A stretch of DNA of 6,111 nucleotides from Bacteroidota bacterium (lineage in GTDB: Bacteria; Bacteroidota; Bacteroidia; Flavobacteriales; Schleiferiaceae), in assembly GCA_005786915.1 (NCBI GenBank), contig SYCM01000017.1, forward strand, positions 1 to 6,111. Direction: 5' to 3'. Under the pieces are notes generated by a model that was not told where the DNA came from, did no database searches, and saw nothing but the letters and a program-made list of their open reading frames with translations. Every line of letters starts with the position of its first letter. Position 1 is the stretch's first letter. A program made the position numbers and the translations under genes. This document shows, in pieces, positions 1 to 6,111 of this stretch.

Positions 1-474
1 CGCACCGGATCCAACATGGCTGCGGCGACCACCCTCCGCATCGCCGAGTCGGTTCCCCACGCGGTGGCCGTTAAAGAAGCCAGCGGCAACATGGAACAGT
101 GCATGGAAGTGATCCTCGGAGCGCCGGCGGGCTTTGACCTGCTCAGCGGCGACGACAACCTCACGCTGCCGTTGATCGCGTGCGGGGCCCAGGGCGTCAT
201 TTCGGTCAGCGGACAGGGTTTCCCCAAAACCTTCAGCCAGATGGTTCGCGACGCCCGATCGGGCAATCTGGCTGCGGCGCAGCAGGGCCATTACGCCCTC
301 CTTCGCTTTACCCAGCAGCTCTTCGCCGAGGGCAATCCGGGCGGAATCAAGTCGGCCCTCAAACACCTTGGTATCAGCGGCGACGCGCTGCGCCTCCCGC
401 TATGGCCCGTTTCAGAGGCCCTCGACGCCGCCCTCGCCCAATCGGTACGCCAATTGCAGCACCACGAAGCATGA
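1..474 (+). CDS. dapA: 4-hydroxy-tetrahydrodipicolinate synthase, 3' part (5' end outside window)
   Basis: DapA condenses pyruvate with aspartate semialdehyde in the cytoplasm, the first committed step towards diaminopimelate and lysine. The frame is open from base 1, before the first ATG at 16, so this is the C-terminal 157 residues of a protein that began upstream. It opens with RTGSN, matching the conserved PxRTG segment of the family. The VAVKEASGNM motif follows, with the Schiff-base lysine at codon 73-75. Next come LLSGDD and GAQGVISV, which belong to the TIM-barrel C-terminal strands, and then the helical tail with NPGGIKSALKHLGI. The reading frame is intact and ends in TGA at 472-474, which overlaps the bamD start as ATGA. 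That overlap suggests translational coupling. Related aldolases of the family (N-acetylneuraminate lyase type) share the fold, but the KEASGN and GDD segments favour DapA. Confidence 0.95.
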   Translation, partial: RTGSNMAAATTLRIAESVPHAVAVKEASGNMEQCMEVILGAPAGFDLLSGDDNLTLPLIACGAQGVISVSGQGFPKTFSQMVRDARSGNLAAAQQGHYALLRFTQQLFAEGNPGGIKSALKHLGISGDALRLPLWPVSEALDAALAQSVRQLQHHEA

Positions 475-1256
475 AGCATTGGATTATTGCCGTCGCGCTG
501 GCGGCCCTGACCGCCGCGTGCGGAGACTACAACAAGGTCCTGAAGAGTACGGACCCCGCCTACAAACTCGAGCGGGCCATTCAGTACTTCGACACCAAGA
601 ACTACAGCAAGGCGTATCCGCTTTTTGACGAGTTAATGACTTCGTACCGCGGAACCACCAAAGCCCAAATCGTCTACCGGTACTTCGCCCGCACCCTTTA
701 TGCCCAGCGCGAATACCTTTTGGCCTCTTACCACTTCAAACGCTTCGCCCAAACGTTTCCCAGCGACGAATTCGCTGAAGAAGCGGCCTACCTCGGGGCC
801 CATTGCGCCTACCTCGACGCGCCGTCGACGACCTTGGATCCGGCCTTGACCTACCAGGCGATGGACGAGCTTCAGCTGTTCATCAACACTCGGCCCGACT
901 CGAAGTTCTTGCCCGAGGCCAACGCCCAAATCGACGAGCTCCGCCGCCGGCTTGAAGAAAAGAGCTTCCTCATCGCCAAGGGGTACCACCACCGCAACCA
1001 GTTCGCAAGTGCGGTGGTCTCCTTCAACGTGATGCTCACGGACCACCCGGCGAGTCCGCGCCGCGAAGAAGCCATGTACTACCGAATTGAATCGGCTCTG
1101 AAGTACGCCGAGAATTCCATCGAAAGCAAGCAGGAGGAGCGGTTTCGCGAAGCCACTACCTACGTCAACGAATACCAGTCGACGTTTCCCGAAGGCAAGT
1201 ACGCCGCTCAAGTTTCGGCATACGCAAAGCGAATTGCCGCGCGGAACCGAAAATAA
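471..1256 (+). CDS. bamD: Outer-membrane assembly lipoprotein BamD
   Basis: BamD is a periplasm-facing lipoprotein of the BAM complex, which folds beta-barrel proteins into the outer membrane. The 261-residue product starts at ATG 471, inside the dapA stop. This start gives a short lipoprotein signal, MKHWIIAVALAALTAAC, with the lipid-carrying cysteine at residue 17. The frame is open further upstream, but that extension would bury the signal and overlap dapA. The mature protein begins GDYNKVLKSTD and consists of TPR-like helical pairs. Examples are the segment around YFDTKNYSKAYPLFDEL (residues 39-55) and the YLLASYHFKRFAQTFP helix pair after it. The AENSIESK segment (213-220) is typical of Bacteroidota BamD. 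Length is close to the usual 240-280. A generic TPR lipoprotein is the alternative, but the YNKVLKS start and the cluster position support BamD. Confidence 0.92.
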   Translation: MKHWIIAVALAALTAACGDYNKVLKSTDPAYKLERAIQYFDTKNYSKAYPLFDELMTSYRGTTKAQIVYRYFARTLYAQREYLLASYHFKRFAQTFPSDEFAEEAAYLGAHCAYLDAPSTTLDPALTYQAMDELQLFINTRPDSKFLPEANAQIDELRRRLEEKSFLIAKGYHHRNQFASAVVSFNVMLTDHPASPRREEAMYYRIESALKYAENSIESKQEERFREATTYVNEYQSTFPEGKYAAQVSAYAKRIAARNRK

Positions 1257-1267
1257 TCGTACTTTTG
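1234..1267 (+). promoter_or_regulatory. Putative Bacteroidota sigma-A promoter for rpoZ
   Basis: TACTTTTG at 1260-1267 fits the Bacteroidota -7 consensus TAnnTTTG exactly and lies in the widest gap of the window (44 bases). A TTG at 1234-1236 could serve as the -33 element. Its 23-base spacing is at the long end of what is usual, and it lies inside the bamD 3' end. Transcription would start near 1273, giving a leader of roughly 25-30 bases before the ATG at 1301. The -7 match is seen directly; promoter activity is inferred. Confidence 0.5.
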
Positions 1268-1300
1268 CCCTCCTAATTGCAACTTAGATAACCTCGAACC

Positions 1301-1633
1301 ATGGATAAAGCGCACCTCTCTGCCTCGAAGACGACCAAAACGTTGGATTTCAACGAGCTGGATGCTGCTACCGGCAACATCTACGAGGCGATTGCCCAGA
1401 TTTCTCGCCGCGCCGAGCAAATCAACGAGACCCTGCGTGCCGAAATCAACGAGAAACTCGAAGATTTTCAGGTGGTTACCGACAGCCTTGAAGAAGTGTT
1501 CGAGAACAAGGAGCAAATTGAAATGTCGCGCCAGTACGAGTCGCTGCCCAAGCCCCACGCCATGGCCGTTCGCGAGTGGCTCGACGGCAAGGTGTACTAC
1601 CGCTACCCCGAGGCCGACAGCACCAACGCCTAA
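1301..1633 (+). CDS. rpoZ: RNA polymerase omega subunit, Bacteroidota type
   Basis: Omega binds the beta' subunit and helps RNA polymerase assemble and stay folded. The 110-residue product has the omega-type helix GNIYEAIAQISRRAEQI at residues 25-41, where N, Y, I, RA and QI fall as in other omega proteins. A Bacteroidota-type C-terminal extension follows, with ENKEQIEMSRQYESLPKP and a GKVYYRYP end, which the shorter proteobacterial omega (about 90 residues) lacks. The N-terminus is polar and probably flexible. The protein is acidic and soluble, with no signal or membrane segment. The start at ATG 1301 has no purine-rich site upstream, as is normal in this phylum. The gene is preceded by a good TAnnTTTG element and followed after 5 bases by coaBC, so the two are probably co-transcribed. 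The family is often annotated simply as a hypothetical or RpoZ-like protein. Confidence 0.9.
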   Translation: MDKAHLSASKTTKTLDFNELDAATGNIYEAIAQISRRAEQINETLRAEINEKLEDFQVVTDSLEEVFENKEQIEMSRQYESLPKPHAMAVREWLDGKVYYRYPEADSTNA

Positions 1634-1638
1634 CGAGC

Positions 1639-2853
1639 ATGGTACTGCAGGGGCGCCGCATCCTGCTGGCCGTGAGTGGCGGCATAGCTGCCTACAAAAT
1701 CCCCTTTTTCGTTCGCCTGCTGCGCCAATCCGGTGCCGAAGTTCGCGTGGCCGTTACTCCAGCAGCAGAGGAGTTCGTGACGCCTCTGACGTTGGCGGCG
1801 TTGAGCGGACACCCCGTCGAGCAGCACCTGGTGCTTCGCGGCGGCGGCCGAACCTCTTGGAACAACCACGTACACCTCGCCGAATGGGCGGAGGCCCTCG
1901 TAGTGGCGCCCGCGACCAGCAACACGCTGGCCAAGGCGGCCCACGGACTCTGCGATAATTTGCTGACGTCGTTGGTGCTGTCGGCCAAGTGCCCGGTATT
2001 TTGGGCGCCGGCGATGGACCTTGACATGTATGCTTATCCGGCGACGCAAGGCAATTTGGACCGGCTTCGCGGCATGGGGCACCACGTGTGGCCTTCGCCC
2101 GAGGGCGAGCTCGCTTCAGGTTTGACGGGTGCAGGGCGCATGGTCGAACCTGAGTTTATGCTCCGGGCGCTGGAGCTGCACTTCGGTGCGCGCGCTTTTT
2201 GGGCAGATAAGACGCTGCTTTTGACCTCGGGTTCGACCGAAGAGGTGCTCGATCCGGTGCGGTTTTTAACGAACGGTTCCAGCGGGCAAATGGGGGAGGC
2301 GCTGGCCGCCGAAGCGGAGCTTCGCGGCGCCAAGGTGCATTGGGTGCGCGGACCGCTTCGCCGGGCCGACCGATCGTGGTCGCCGAGAGTTCAGGTGGTT
2401 TCGGTGCGGAGCGCCGCAGAGATGCACGCCGCCGCCCTTCAGGCCTTGCCCGAAGCCTCGGTCGTGATCGCGGCGGCGGCGGTCGCTGACGTGCGCCCGT
2501 CGGCGCCCCAAGACCGCAAAACCCCCAAGGAATACCTCAACCGCCCCCTGGAACTCGTCCCCAATGCCGACATCCTGGCAGACTTGGCGGTGCGCAAAGC
2601 ACCGGGCCAATGGATTCTGGGATTTGCCCTCGAAACCCACGACCCCGTCGAATCGGCCCGGGCCAAACTCCGCCGCAAAGGCGCAGACGCCCTCGTGCTC
2701 AACCTCGACGGTCCGGCGACCGGAATGAATTCCGCCACCAACCAAATCAGCCTGATACGCCCTGAAGGCATCGAAGAGGGTCCGCTGGAGACCAAAGAAC
2801 AGGCAGCGCGGCGCATCCTCGATTGGGTTGAGCGCTACGCGGGCAACGCGTAA
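1639..2853 (+). CDS. coaBC: Bifunctional phosphopantothenoylcysteine decarboxylase / phosphopantothenate-cysteine ligase (CoaBC, Dfp)
   Basis: CoaBC joins cysteine to 4'-phosphopantothenate using CTP (CoaB) and then decarboxylates the product with FMN (CoaC), giving 4'-phosphopantetheine for coenzyme A. The chosen start, ATG 1639, puts MVLQGRRILLAVSGGIAAYK at the N-terminus, where the family begins; an upstream ATG at 1576 lies within rpoZ. The CoaC half spans about residues 1-180, with GGIAAYK (14-20), the catalytic His77 in NHVHLAEWA, APATSNT (90-96) and PAMDLDMY (residues 124-131). The CoaB half starts near residue 190, with TSGSTEEVLDPVRFLTNGSSG including Asn212, AAAVADVRP (279-287) and the lysines at 294/297. 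Against E. coli Dfp, recalled from memory, His75, Asn125, Cys158 and Asn210 map at a constant +2 offset to His77, Asp127, Ser160 and Asn212. Two decarboxylase residues are therefore changed. The length, 404 residues, is normal. Confidence 0.95.
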   Translation: MVLQGRRILLAVSGGIAAYKIPFFVRLLRQSGAEVRVAVTPAAEEFVTPLTLAALSGHPVEQHLVLRGGGRTSWNNHVHLAEWAEALVVAPATSNTLAKAAHGLCDNLLTSLVLSAKCPVFWAPAMDLDMYAYPATQGNLDRLRGMGHHVWPSPEGELASGLTGAGRMVEPEFMLRALELHFGARAFWADKTLLLTSGSTEEVLDPVRFLTNGSSGQMGEALAAEAELRGAKVHWVRGPLRRADRSWSPRVQVVSVRSAAEMHAAALQALPEASVVIAAAAVADVRPSAPQDRKTPKEYLNRPLELVPNADILADLAVRKAPGQWILGFALETHDPVESARAKLRRKGADALVLNLDGPATGMNSATNQISLIRPEGIEEGPLETKEQAARRILDWVERYAGNA

Positions 2854-2862
2854 CTTCACCAC

Positions 2863-3768
2863 GTGAAACCATTTGCCCTCCTCGTGGCCCTACTGCTGGG
2901 GCTCAGCGGCCTTGCCGCCCAAGAATTCTTTGTGGAAGTCAAAGTACAAGCGCCTGAAATTCAAACCAATGACCGGCAGGTCTTCACCCAGCTGGAGCAG
3001 GTAATCCGCGACCTCATCAACAACCGCGCGTGGACCGAAGACACGTGGGAGCAGGCGGAACGAATCCGCGGTTCCTTGGTGTTCACGCTGCGCAGCTACG
3101 ACCAAAGCACCGGCCAGATGTCGGGCAACCTGCAGGTGTCTTTTGCGCGTCCGGTGTACGGGTCCGACTACAACTCCACCACGTTTACCTACCAGGACCC
3201 CGACGTGCGGTTTCGCTACCGCCCCAACGAAATCGTCGAATTCCAGCCCAACCAGTTCAACGACCTGGCGTCGCTCGTGGGCTTTTATGCCTACCTGGCC
3301 CTGGGGCTGGACGAGGCCTCGTTTGACGCCGAAGGGCGCGCTTCGCTGCAGTCCGCGCTTCAAGTGGCCCAAACGGCGCAGGCTTCGGGGGCGGGCGGCG
3401 GATGGGACCGCTTCGCGTCCACGCGCAACCGCTTTTGGCTGATCGAGGACCTGCTCAACCCGGCCAATGAGGCCTTTTTGCAGGCCTGGTACCGCTACCA
3501 CCGCGAAGGCTTGGACCGCCTGTCGAACCTTGCCACGCAAACCCAAGCCAAGCAGGCCATCGCCGGAGCCGTGATGGCGCTCAAGCCCCTCCACACGCGC
3601 CAGCCCAACATGTTCTTGCTCCGGTGGTTTTTTGATGCCAAATCAGTGGAGCTCCAGCAGGTGTACTCGGGCGGACCCCAGGTACCGACCCAGGAACTCG
3701 TCGAGGCCTTACAAGTCATGGACGCATCAAACGCAAGTAAGTACCTAAAAATGGGTACGGCTCGTTAG
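2863..3768 (+). CDS. porD: DUF4835 family protein, PorD-like type IX secretion component
   Basis: This 301-residue exported protein matches the Bacteroidota DUF4835 family, named PorD in type IX secretion work; its exact role there is not known to me. It starts at GTG 2863, nine bases after coaBC, because only this start supplies the signal peptide: a basic MKPF, a hydrophobic core and LAAQEFF, with cleavage likely after Ala19. No lipobox cysteine is present, so it should be soluble in the periplasm or peripherally bound. Family landmarks are EIQTNDRQVFTQLEQVIRDL (32-51) followed by INNRAW, then SFARPVYGSDYNSTTF, FQPNQFNDLASLVGFYAYLALGLD, STRNRFWLIEDLLNP, YRYHREGLDRLS and, near the end, FLLRWFFDAKSVEL. 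The position between coaBC and recN is, as I recall, common in the phylum. The family assignment is firm; the secretion role is by family naming only. Confidence 0.85.
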   Translation: MKPFALLVALLLGLSGLAAQEFFVEVKVQAPEIQTNDRQVFTQLEQVIRDLINNRAWTEDTWEQAERIRGSLVFTLRSYDQSTGQMSGNLQVSFARPVYGSDYNSTTFTYQDPDVRFRYRPNEIVEFQPNQFNDLASLVGFYAYLALGLDEASFDAEGRASLQSALQVAQTAQASGAGGGWDRFASTRNRFWLIEDLLNPANEAFLQAWYRYHREGLDRLSNLATQTQAKQAIAGAVMALKPLHTRQPNMFLLRWFFDAKSVELQQVYSGGPQVPTQELVEALQVMDASNASKYLKMGTAR

Positions 3769-3775
3769 CTTGAAT

Positions 3776-3783
3776 TAGGTTTG
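3776..3783 (+). promoter_or_regulatory. Putative TAnnTTTG promoter element at the recN start
   Basis: TAGGTTTG in the 19-base porD-recN gap fits the Bacteroidota -7 consensus TAnnTTTG exactly. It ends four bases before the recN ATG at 3788, so transcription would begin at or beside the start codon. I see no TTG at the expected -33 distance, which lowers confidence; readthrough from porD is the alternative way to transcribe recN. Confidence 0.4.
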
Positions 3784-3787
3784 CGCC

Positions 3788-5464
3788 ATGCTCCGCCGCC
3801 TCCATATTGAACGCTTTGCGCTGATCGACCAGCTGGACCTCGAGGTGCAGCCGGGCTTTACCGTGGTGACGGGCGAGACGGGGGCGGGAAAGTCGATTTT
3901 CTTGGGCGCCCTGCAGCTCGCCTTGGGCGGGCGCGCGGAATTTGCCACCGTTGGCCAGCCAGGCTTCAAGTGCGTGGTGGAGGCGGAATTTTCGGTTTCC
4001 GATTCCCGTAAGACCGAACTGGGTTCGGAGGATTGGGATTGGTGGGGCGGCACAACGTCGGCCAACCTCGTACTTCGCCGCGAAATCCACCCCGGCGGCC
4101 GCAGCCGCGCGTTCATCAACGATTCGCCGGTGCGCCTGGACGAGCTCAAGCGGATTTCGAGCGCCTTGGTAGACATTCACAGCCAGCGCGACGAGGGACT
4201 TTGGGCCCGGAGCGAGGGCATCGTGCTCCTGCTCGAGAACTTTGCTCCGCAGTCGGCCCTTGACGCCCGACTGCAGTACGGAGCGGCTTGGAACGCCTAC
4301 GTCGCCCGCGAACAGGAGCTCCGCGACTTGGAGGCCGAGCTCGGTTCGGTTCAGGATCCGGAGTACTTGAATTTTGTGGTGCACGAACTCAAAACCCTCA
4401 ACCTCAAGCCGGGCGAAGAGGCGCAGCTGCGACAACGGCTCTCGACCTTAAGCCACATAACCGAGCTGCACGAAACCTGCGTGGAAGTCTTGGAGTCGTT
4501 GGATCGGGACGAACAGGGGCTTTCGGCGTTGGCCAGCCAGCTGCGTCGGGCGGGGGAGCGGGTAGCTCGCCGCACGTCCGCGCACGAAGAGTTGGTCGAA
4601 CAAGGCCTAGCGCTCGAAGAACTGCTGCGGGACCTCCGCGCCCAGTGGTACGACCTGCTCGAGCAGCTCGACGCCGATCCGACCGAACTGGCCGAGGCCG
4701 AGGAACGGCTCGCCCAGCTGGACCGCATTCAGCGCAAGCACCAGTGTGCCGACGAAGCGGCGCTGCTCGCGCACATGGACGTGCTGACGCGCCGTCAGGA
4801 GCTGTGGGAGCAAGGTCAGGAGCGCCGGACAATGGCCCAAGCCGAACTCGCTCGAGCTCAAGAGGCCCTCGTACGAGCCGGCGAGCAATGGAACGAAATC
4901 CTGCTGCAGGGAGCCCCTGACCTGGTCACGGCCGTATGCCAAGGCTTGGCAGAACTGGCTATGCCGCAAACCCAAATCGCGGTTCGGGCGCAGCTCAGGT
5001 CCGCCCCGGGCCCCCAAGGCAGCTACACCTACCGGCTGGAGTTCAGCGCCAATCCGGGCCAACCGATGCATGAGCTCAGAAAGGTGGCCTCAGGCGGCGA
5101 ACGCAGCCGACTGATGCTGGTGCTCAAGCGCTACCTCGCGCAACGTCAGGGGTTGAGCACGGTGCTGTTCGACGAAATCGACACGGGCGTTTCGGGCGGA
5201 ACGGCGGCCAAGATGGCCTCCGTCCTTCGGGCCATGAGCCGGGATGCTCAGGTGCTGGCGATCACCCACCTACCTCAGGTTGCCGCGAAGGGAGCCCAGC
5301 ATTGGGTGGTGGAAAAGTCGAGCGACGGTTCTTCCACCCGCACCCAGCTTCGGGTACTCGACGAAGCGGAGCGGCTTCAGGAAGTTGCGCGACTGCTGTC
5401 CGACGGAAGCCTTAGCTCGCTTGCCCTTGCGCAAGCGCAATCGCTGATGGCGACCTCCGAGTGA
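3788..5464 (+). CDS. recN: DNA repair ATPase RecN
   Basis: RecN is a cytoplasmic SMC-like ATPase recruited to DNA double-strand breaks, where it helps hold ends and sister chromosomes together for recombination. The 558-residue product has the usual length and layout. The N-terminal ATPase half carries MLRRLHIERFALID and Walker A GETGAGKS at residues 29-36. It is followed by the VDIHSQRDE segment, which corresponds to the family's Q/H-rich DIHGQHE motif. The middle part, about 160-400, is rich in Leu, Glu, Gln and Ala and looks like the coiled-coil arms. The C-terminal half has the ABC signature SGGERSR (435-441), Walker B VLFDE with Asp462 and Glu463, IDTGVSG, and the H-loop His494 in ITHLPQVAA. 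All ATPase motifs are intact. SbcC and SMC share the motifs, but size, N-terminus and ITHLPQVAA identify RecN. No SOS-type operator was recognised upstream. Confidence 0.97.
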   Translation: MLRRLHIERFALIDQLDLEVQPGFTVVTGETGAGKSIFLGALQLALGGRAEFATVGQPGFKCVVEAEFSVSDSRKTELGSEDWDWWGGTTSANLVLRREIHPGGRSRAFINDSPVRLDELKRISSALVDIHSQRDEGLWARSEGIVLLLENFAPQSALDARLQYGAAWNAYVAREQELRDLEAELGSVQDPEYLNFVVHELKTLNLKPGEEAQLRQRLSTLSHITELHETCVEVLESLDRDEQGLSALASQLRRAGERVARRTSAHEELVEQGLALEELLRDLRAQWYDLLEQLDADPTELAEAEERLAQLDRIQRKHQCADEAALLAHMDVLTRRQELWEQGQERRTMAQAELARAQEALVRAGEQWNEILLQGAPDLVTAVCQGLAELAMPQTQIAVRAQLRSAPGPQGSYTYRLEFSANPGQPMHELRKVASGGERSRLMLVLKRYLAQRQGLSTVLFDEIDTGVSGGTAAKMASVLRAMSRDAQVLAITHLPQVAAKGAQHWVVEKSSDGSSTRTQLRVLDEAERLQEVARLLSDGSLSSLALAQAQSLMATSE

Positions 5465-5484
5465 TTTTTGCCGATATTTGCCCC
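5463..5484 (+). promoter_or_regulatory. Tandem GATnTTTGCC repeat, possible fabI promoter
   Basis: The 20-base recN-fabI gap holds two adjacent 10-base copies of GATnTTTGCC, at 5463-5472 and 5473-5482, differing at one base. The first copy overlaps the recN stop codon. Each contains GAnnTTTG, one mismatch from the Bacteroidota -7 consensus. The second ends four bases before the fabI ATG, the same spacing as at recN. No -33 TTG stands at the usual distance. The repeat is seen directly; promoter function is a tentative inference. Confidence 0.3.
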
Positions 5485-6111
5485 ATGAACAACGTACTCG
5501 CAGGAAAAAAGGGCATCATCTTCGGAGCCCTCAACAGTGACTCCATCGCATGGAAGGTCGCCGAACAGTGCCATGCCCAAGGGGCGCAACTCGTGCTCAC
5601 GAATGCCCCTATGGCGATGCGCATGGGCGAAATCAATGCGCTCGCTGAGAAGACCGGCGCGCCGGTTATTGGGGCTGACGCCACCAGCTTGGAAGATCTT
5701 CAAAACCTGCTTCAGTGCGCCATGGACCACTTTGGCGGCAAAATCGACTTCATCCTTCACAGCATCGGTATGTCGGTGAACGTGCGAAAGAGCCGTCCAT
5801 ACACCGACCTGAACTACGACTTTTTAACCAAAGGCTGGGACGTGTCGGCCGTGAGCTTCCACAAAGTACTCCAAACGGCCTACCAAATGGACGCCCTGAG
5901 CGATTGGGGTAGCGTGCTCGCGTTGAGCTACATTGCCGCGCAGCGCACGTTCCCCGACTACAACGACATGGCCGAAAACAAGGCCTACCTCGAGTCGGTG
6001 GCCCGCAGTTTTGGCTACCACTACGGAATCCGAAACAAGGTCCGCGTCAACACCATCAGCCAATCGCCGACCCCCACGACGGCGGGCAGCGGCGTGAAGG
6101 GCTTCAACGCC
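5485..6111 (+). CDS. fabI: Enoyl-[acyl-carrier-protein] reductase FabI, 5' part (3' end outside window)
   Basis: FabI reduces trans-2-enoyl-ACP with NAD(P)H, the last step of each cycle of type II fatty-acid synthesis in the cytoplasm. The first 209 residues are present and the frame runs off the window end. The N-terminus has the FabI-type nucleotide loop GALNSDSIAW (14-23). LHSIGMSVNVRK follows, then GWDVSAVSFHK. The catalytic set sits in SYIAAQRTFPDYNDMAENK, with Tyr149, Tyr159 and Lys166. The Tyr-x6-Lys spacing marks FabI rather than FabV (Tyr-x8-Lys). VRVNTISQSPTPTTAG near the cut end begins the substrate-loop region. The sequence reads like Bacteroidota FabI proteins. ATG 5485 is chosen because it is the first start after the recN stop and gives a family-normal N-terminus. 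It lacks a ribosome binding site and is preceded by a TTTGCCCC motif. Being short-chain dehydrogenase-like, it shares its fold with many enzymes, but the motifs are specific. Confidence 0.96.
   Translation, partial: MNNVLAGKKGIIFGALNSDSIAWKVAEQCHAQGAQLVLTNAPMAMRMGEINALAEKTGAPVIGADATSLEDLQNLLQCAMDHFGGKIDFILHSIGMSVNVRKSRPYTDLNYDFLTKGWDVSAVSFHKVLQTAYQMDALSDWGSVLALSYIAAQRTFPDYNDMAENKAYLESVARSFGYHYGIRNKVRVNTISQSPTPTTAGSGVKGFNA

Noticed and set aside
180..470. An upstream extension of the bamD frame to an ATG at 180.
   Set aside because: It overlaps dapA in another frame, its translation is Arg/Pro-rich low-quality protein, and it would bury the lipoprotein signal that starts at 471.
1576..1638. 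An earlier ATG for coaBC at 1576.
   Set aside because: It lies within rpoZ and adds an Arg-rich stretch before MVLQGRRILL, where family members begin.
2890..4435. Long minus-strand open frames of 234 and 239 codons (2890-3594 and 3716-4435), and similar ones at 633-1211 and 2266-2862.
   Set aside because: They lie opposite well-recognised genes, their translations show no familiar motifs, and such antisense frames are expected from GC-rich codon use.
5078..5110. RecN signature reads SGGERSR instead of the more usual SGGELSR or SGGEMSR.
   Set aside because: The position is variable among SMC-like ATPases and all catalytic residues are present, so it is probably neutral variation.
5426..5469. 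Palindrome CTTGCGCAAG (5426-5435) and a TCGC/GCGA hairpin (5441-5453) ahead of a five-T run at 5465-5469, as a possible terminator after recN.
   Set aside because: Both lie inside the recN coding region, the stems are short, and the T run is separated from them by 11 bases or more and is part of the repeat before fabI.
1..6111. A hidden novel system, mobile island, toxin-antitoxin pair or defence locus.
   Set aside because: Every stretch is accounted for by seven conserved same-strand genes with gaps of at most 44 bases, there is no visible composition break, and no repeats or integrase-like frames were seen.

Overview
The window reads as chromosomal DNA from a GC-rich member of the Bacteroidota (two 60-base lines counted by hand gave about 55% and 68% GC). 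The assignment rests on four things. The omega subunit and the DUF4835/PorD protein are lineage-type proteins. BamD, CoaBC, RecN and FabI all read like their Bacteroidota versions. The starts lack Shine-Dalgarno sequences. Finally, TAnnTTTG-type promoter elements lie in the larger gene gaps. I cannot name a genus; a Flavobacteriales-like lineage is a guess from general familiarity with the gene order.

The whole window is coding on the + strand with almost no spacing: the 3' part of dapA (1-474), bamD (471-1256), an rpoZ-like omega gene (1301-1633), coaBC/dfp (1639-2853), a DUF4835/porD gene (2863-3768), recN (3788-5464) and the 5' part of fabI (5485-6111). The gaps are a 4-base overlap, then 44, 5, 9, 19 and 20 bases. 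There is no non-coding stretch over 300 bases, and I saw no RNA gene, mobile element, CRISPR array or convincing terminator.

Functionally this is a core housekeeping cluster. DapA supplies diaminopimelate and lysine for the cell wall. BamD assembles outer-membrane proteins. Omega supports RNA polymerase assembly. CoaBC makes 4'-phosphopantetheine for coenzyme A and acyl carrier protein. PorD is linked to the type IX secretion system. RecN acts in double-strand break repair. FabI completes each fatty-acid elongation cycle. CoaBC and FabI are metabolically linked through the pantetheine arm, and BamD and PorD both concern the cell envelope. The rest look co-located rather than forming one pathway.

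I did not find an undescribed system. The points most worth a second look are the CoaC active site, where the usual Asn and Cys are Asp and Ser, and the TTTGCnCC motifs that end directly at the recN and fabI start codons, which suggest very short-leader or leaderless transcripts.
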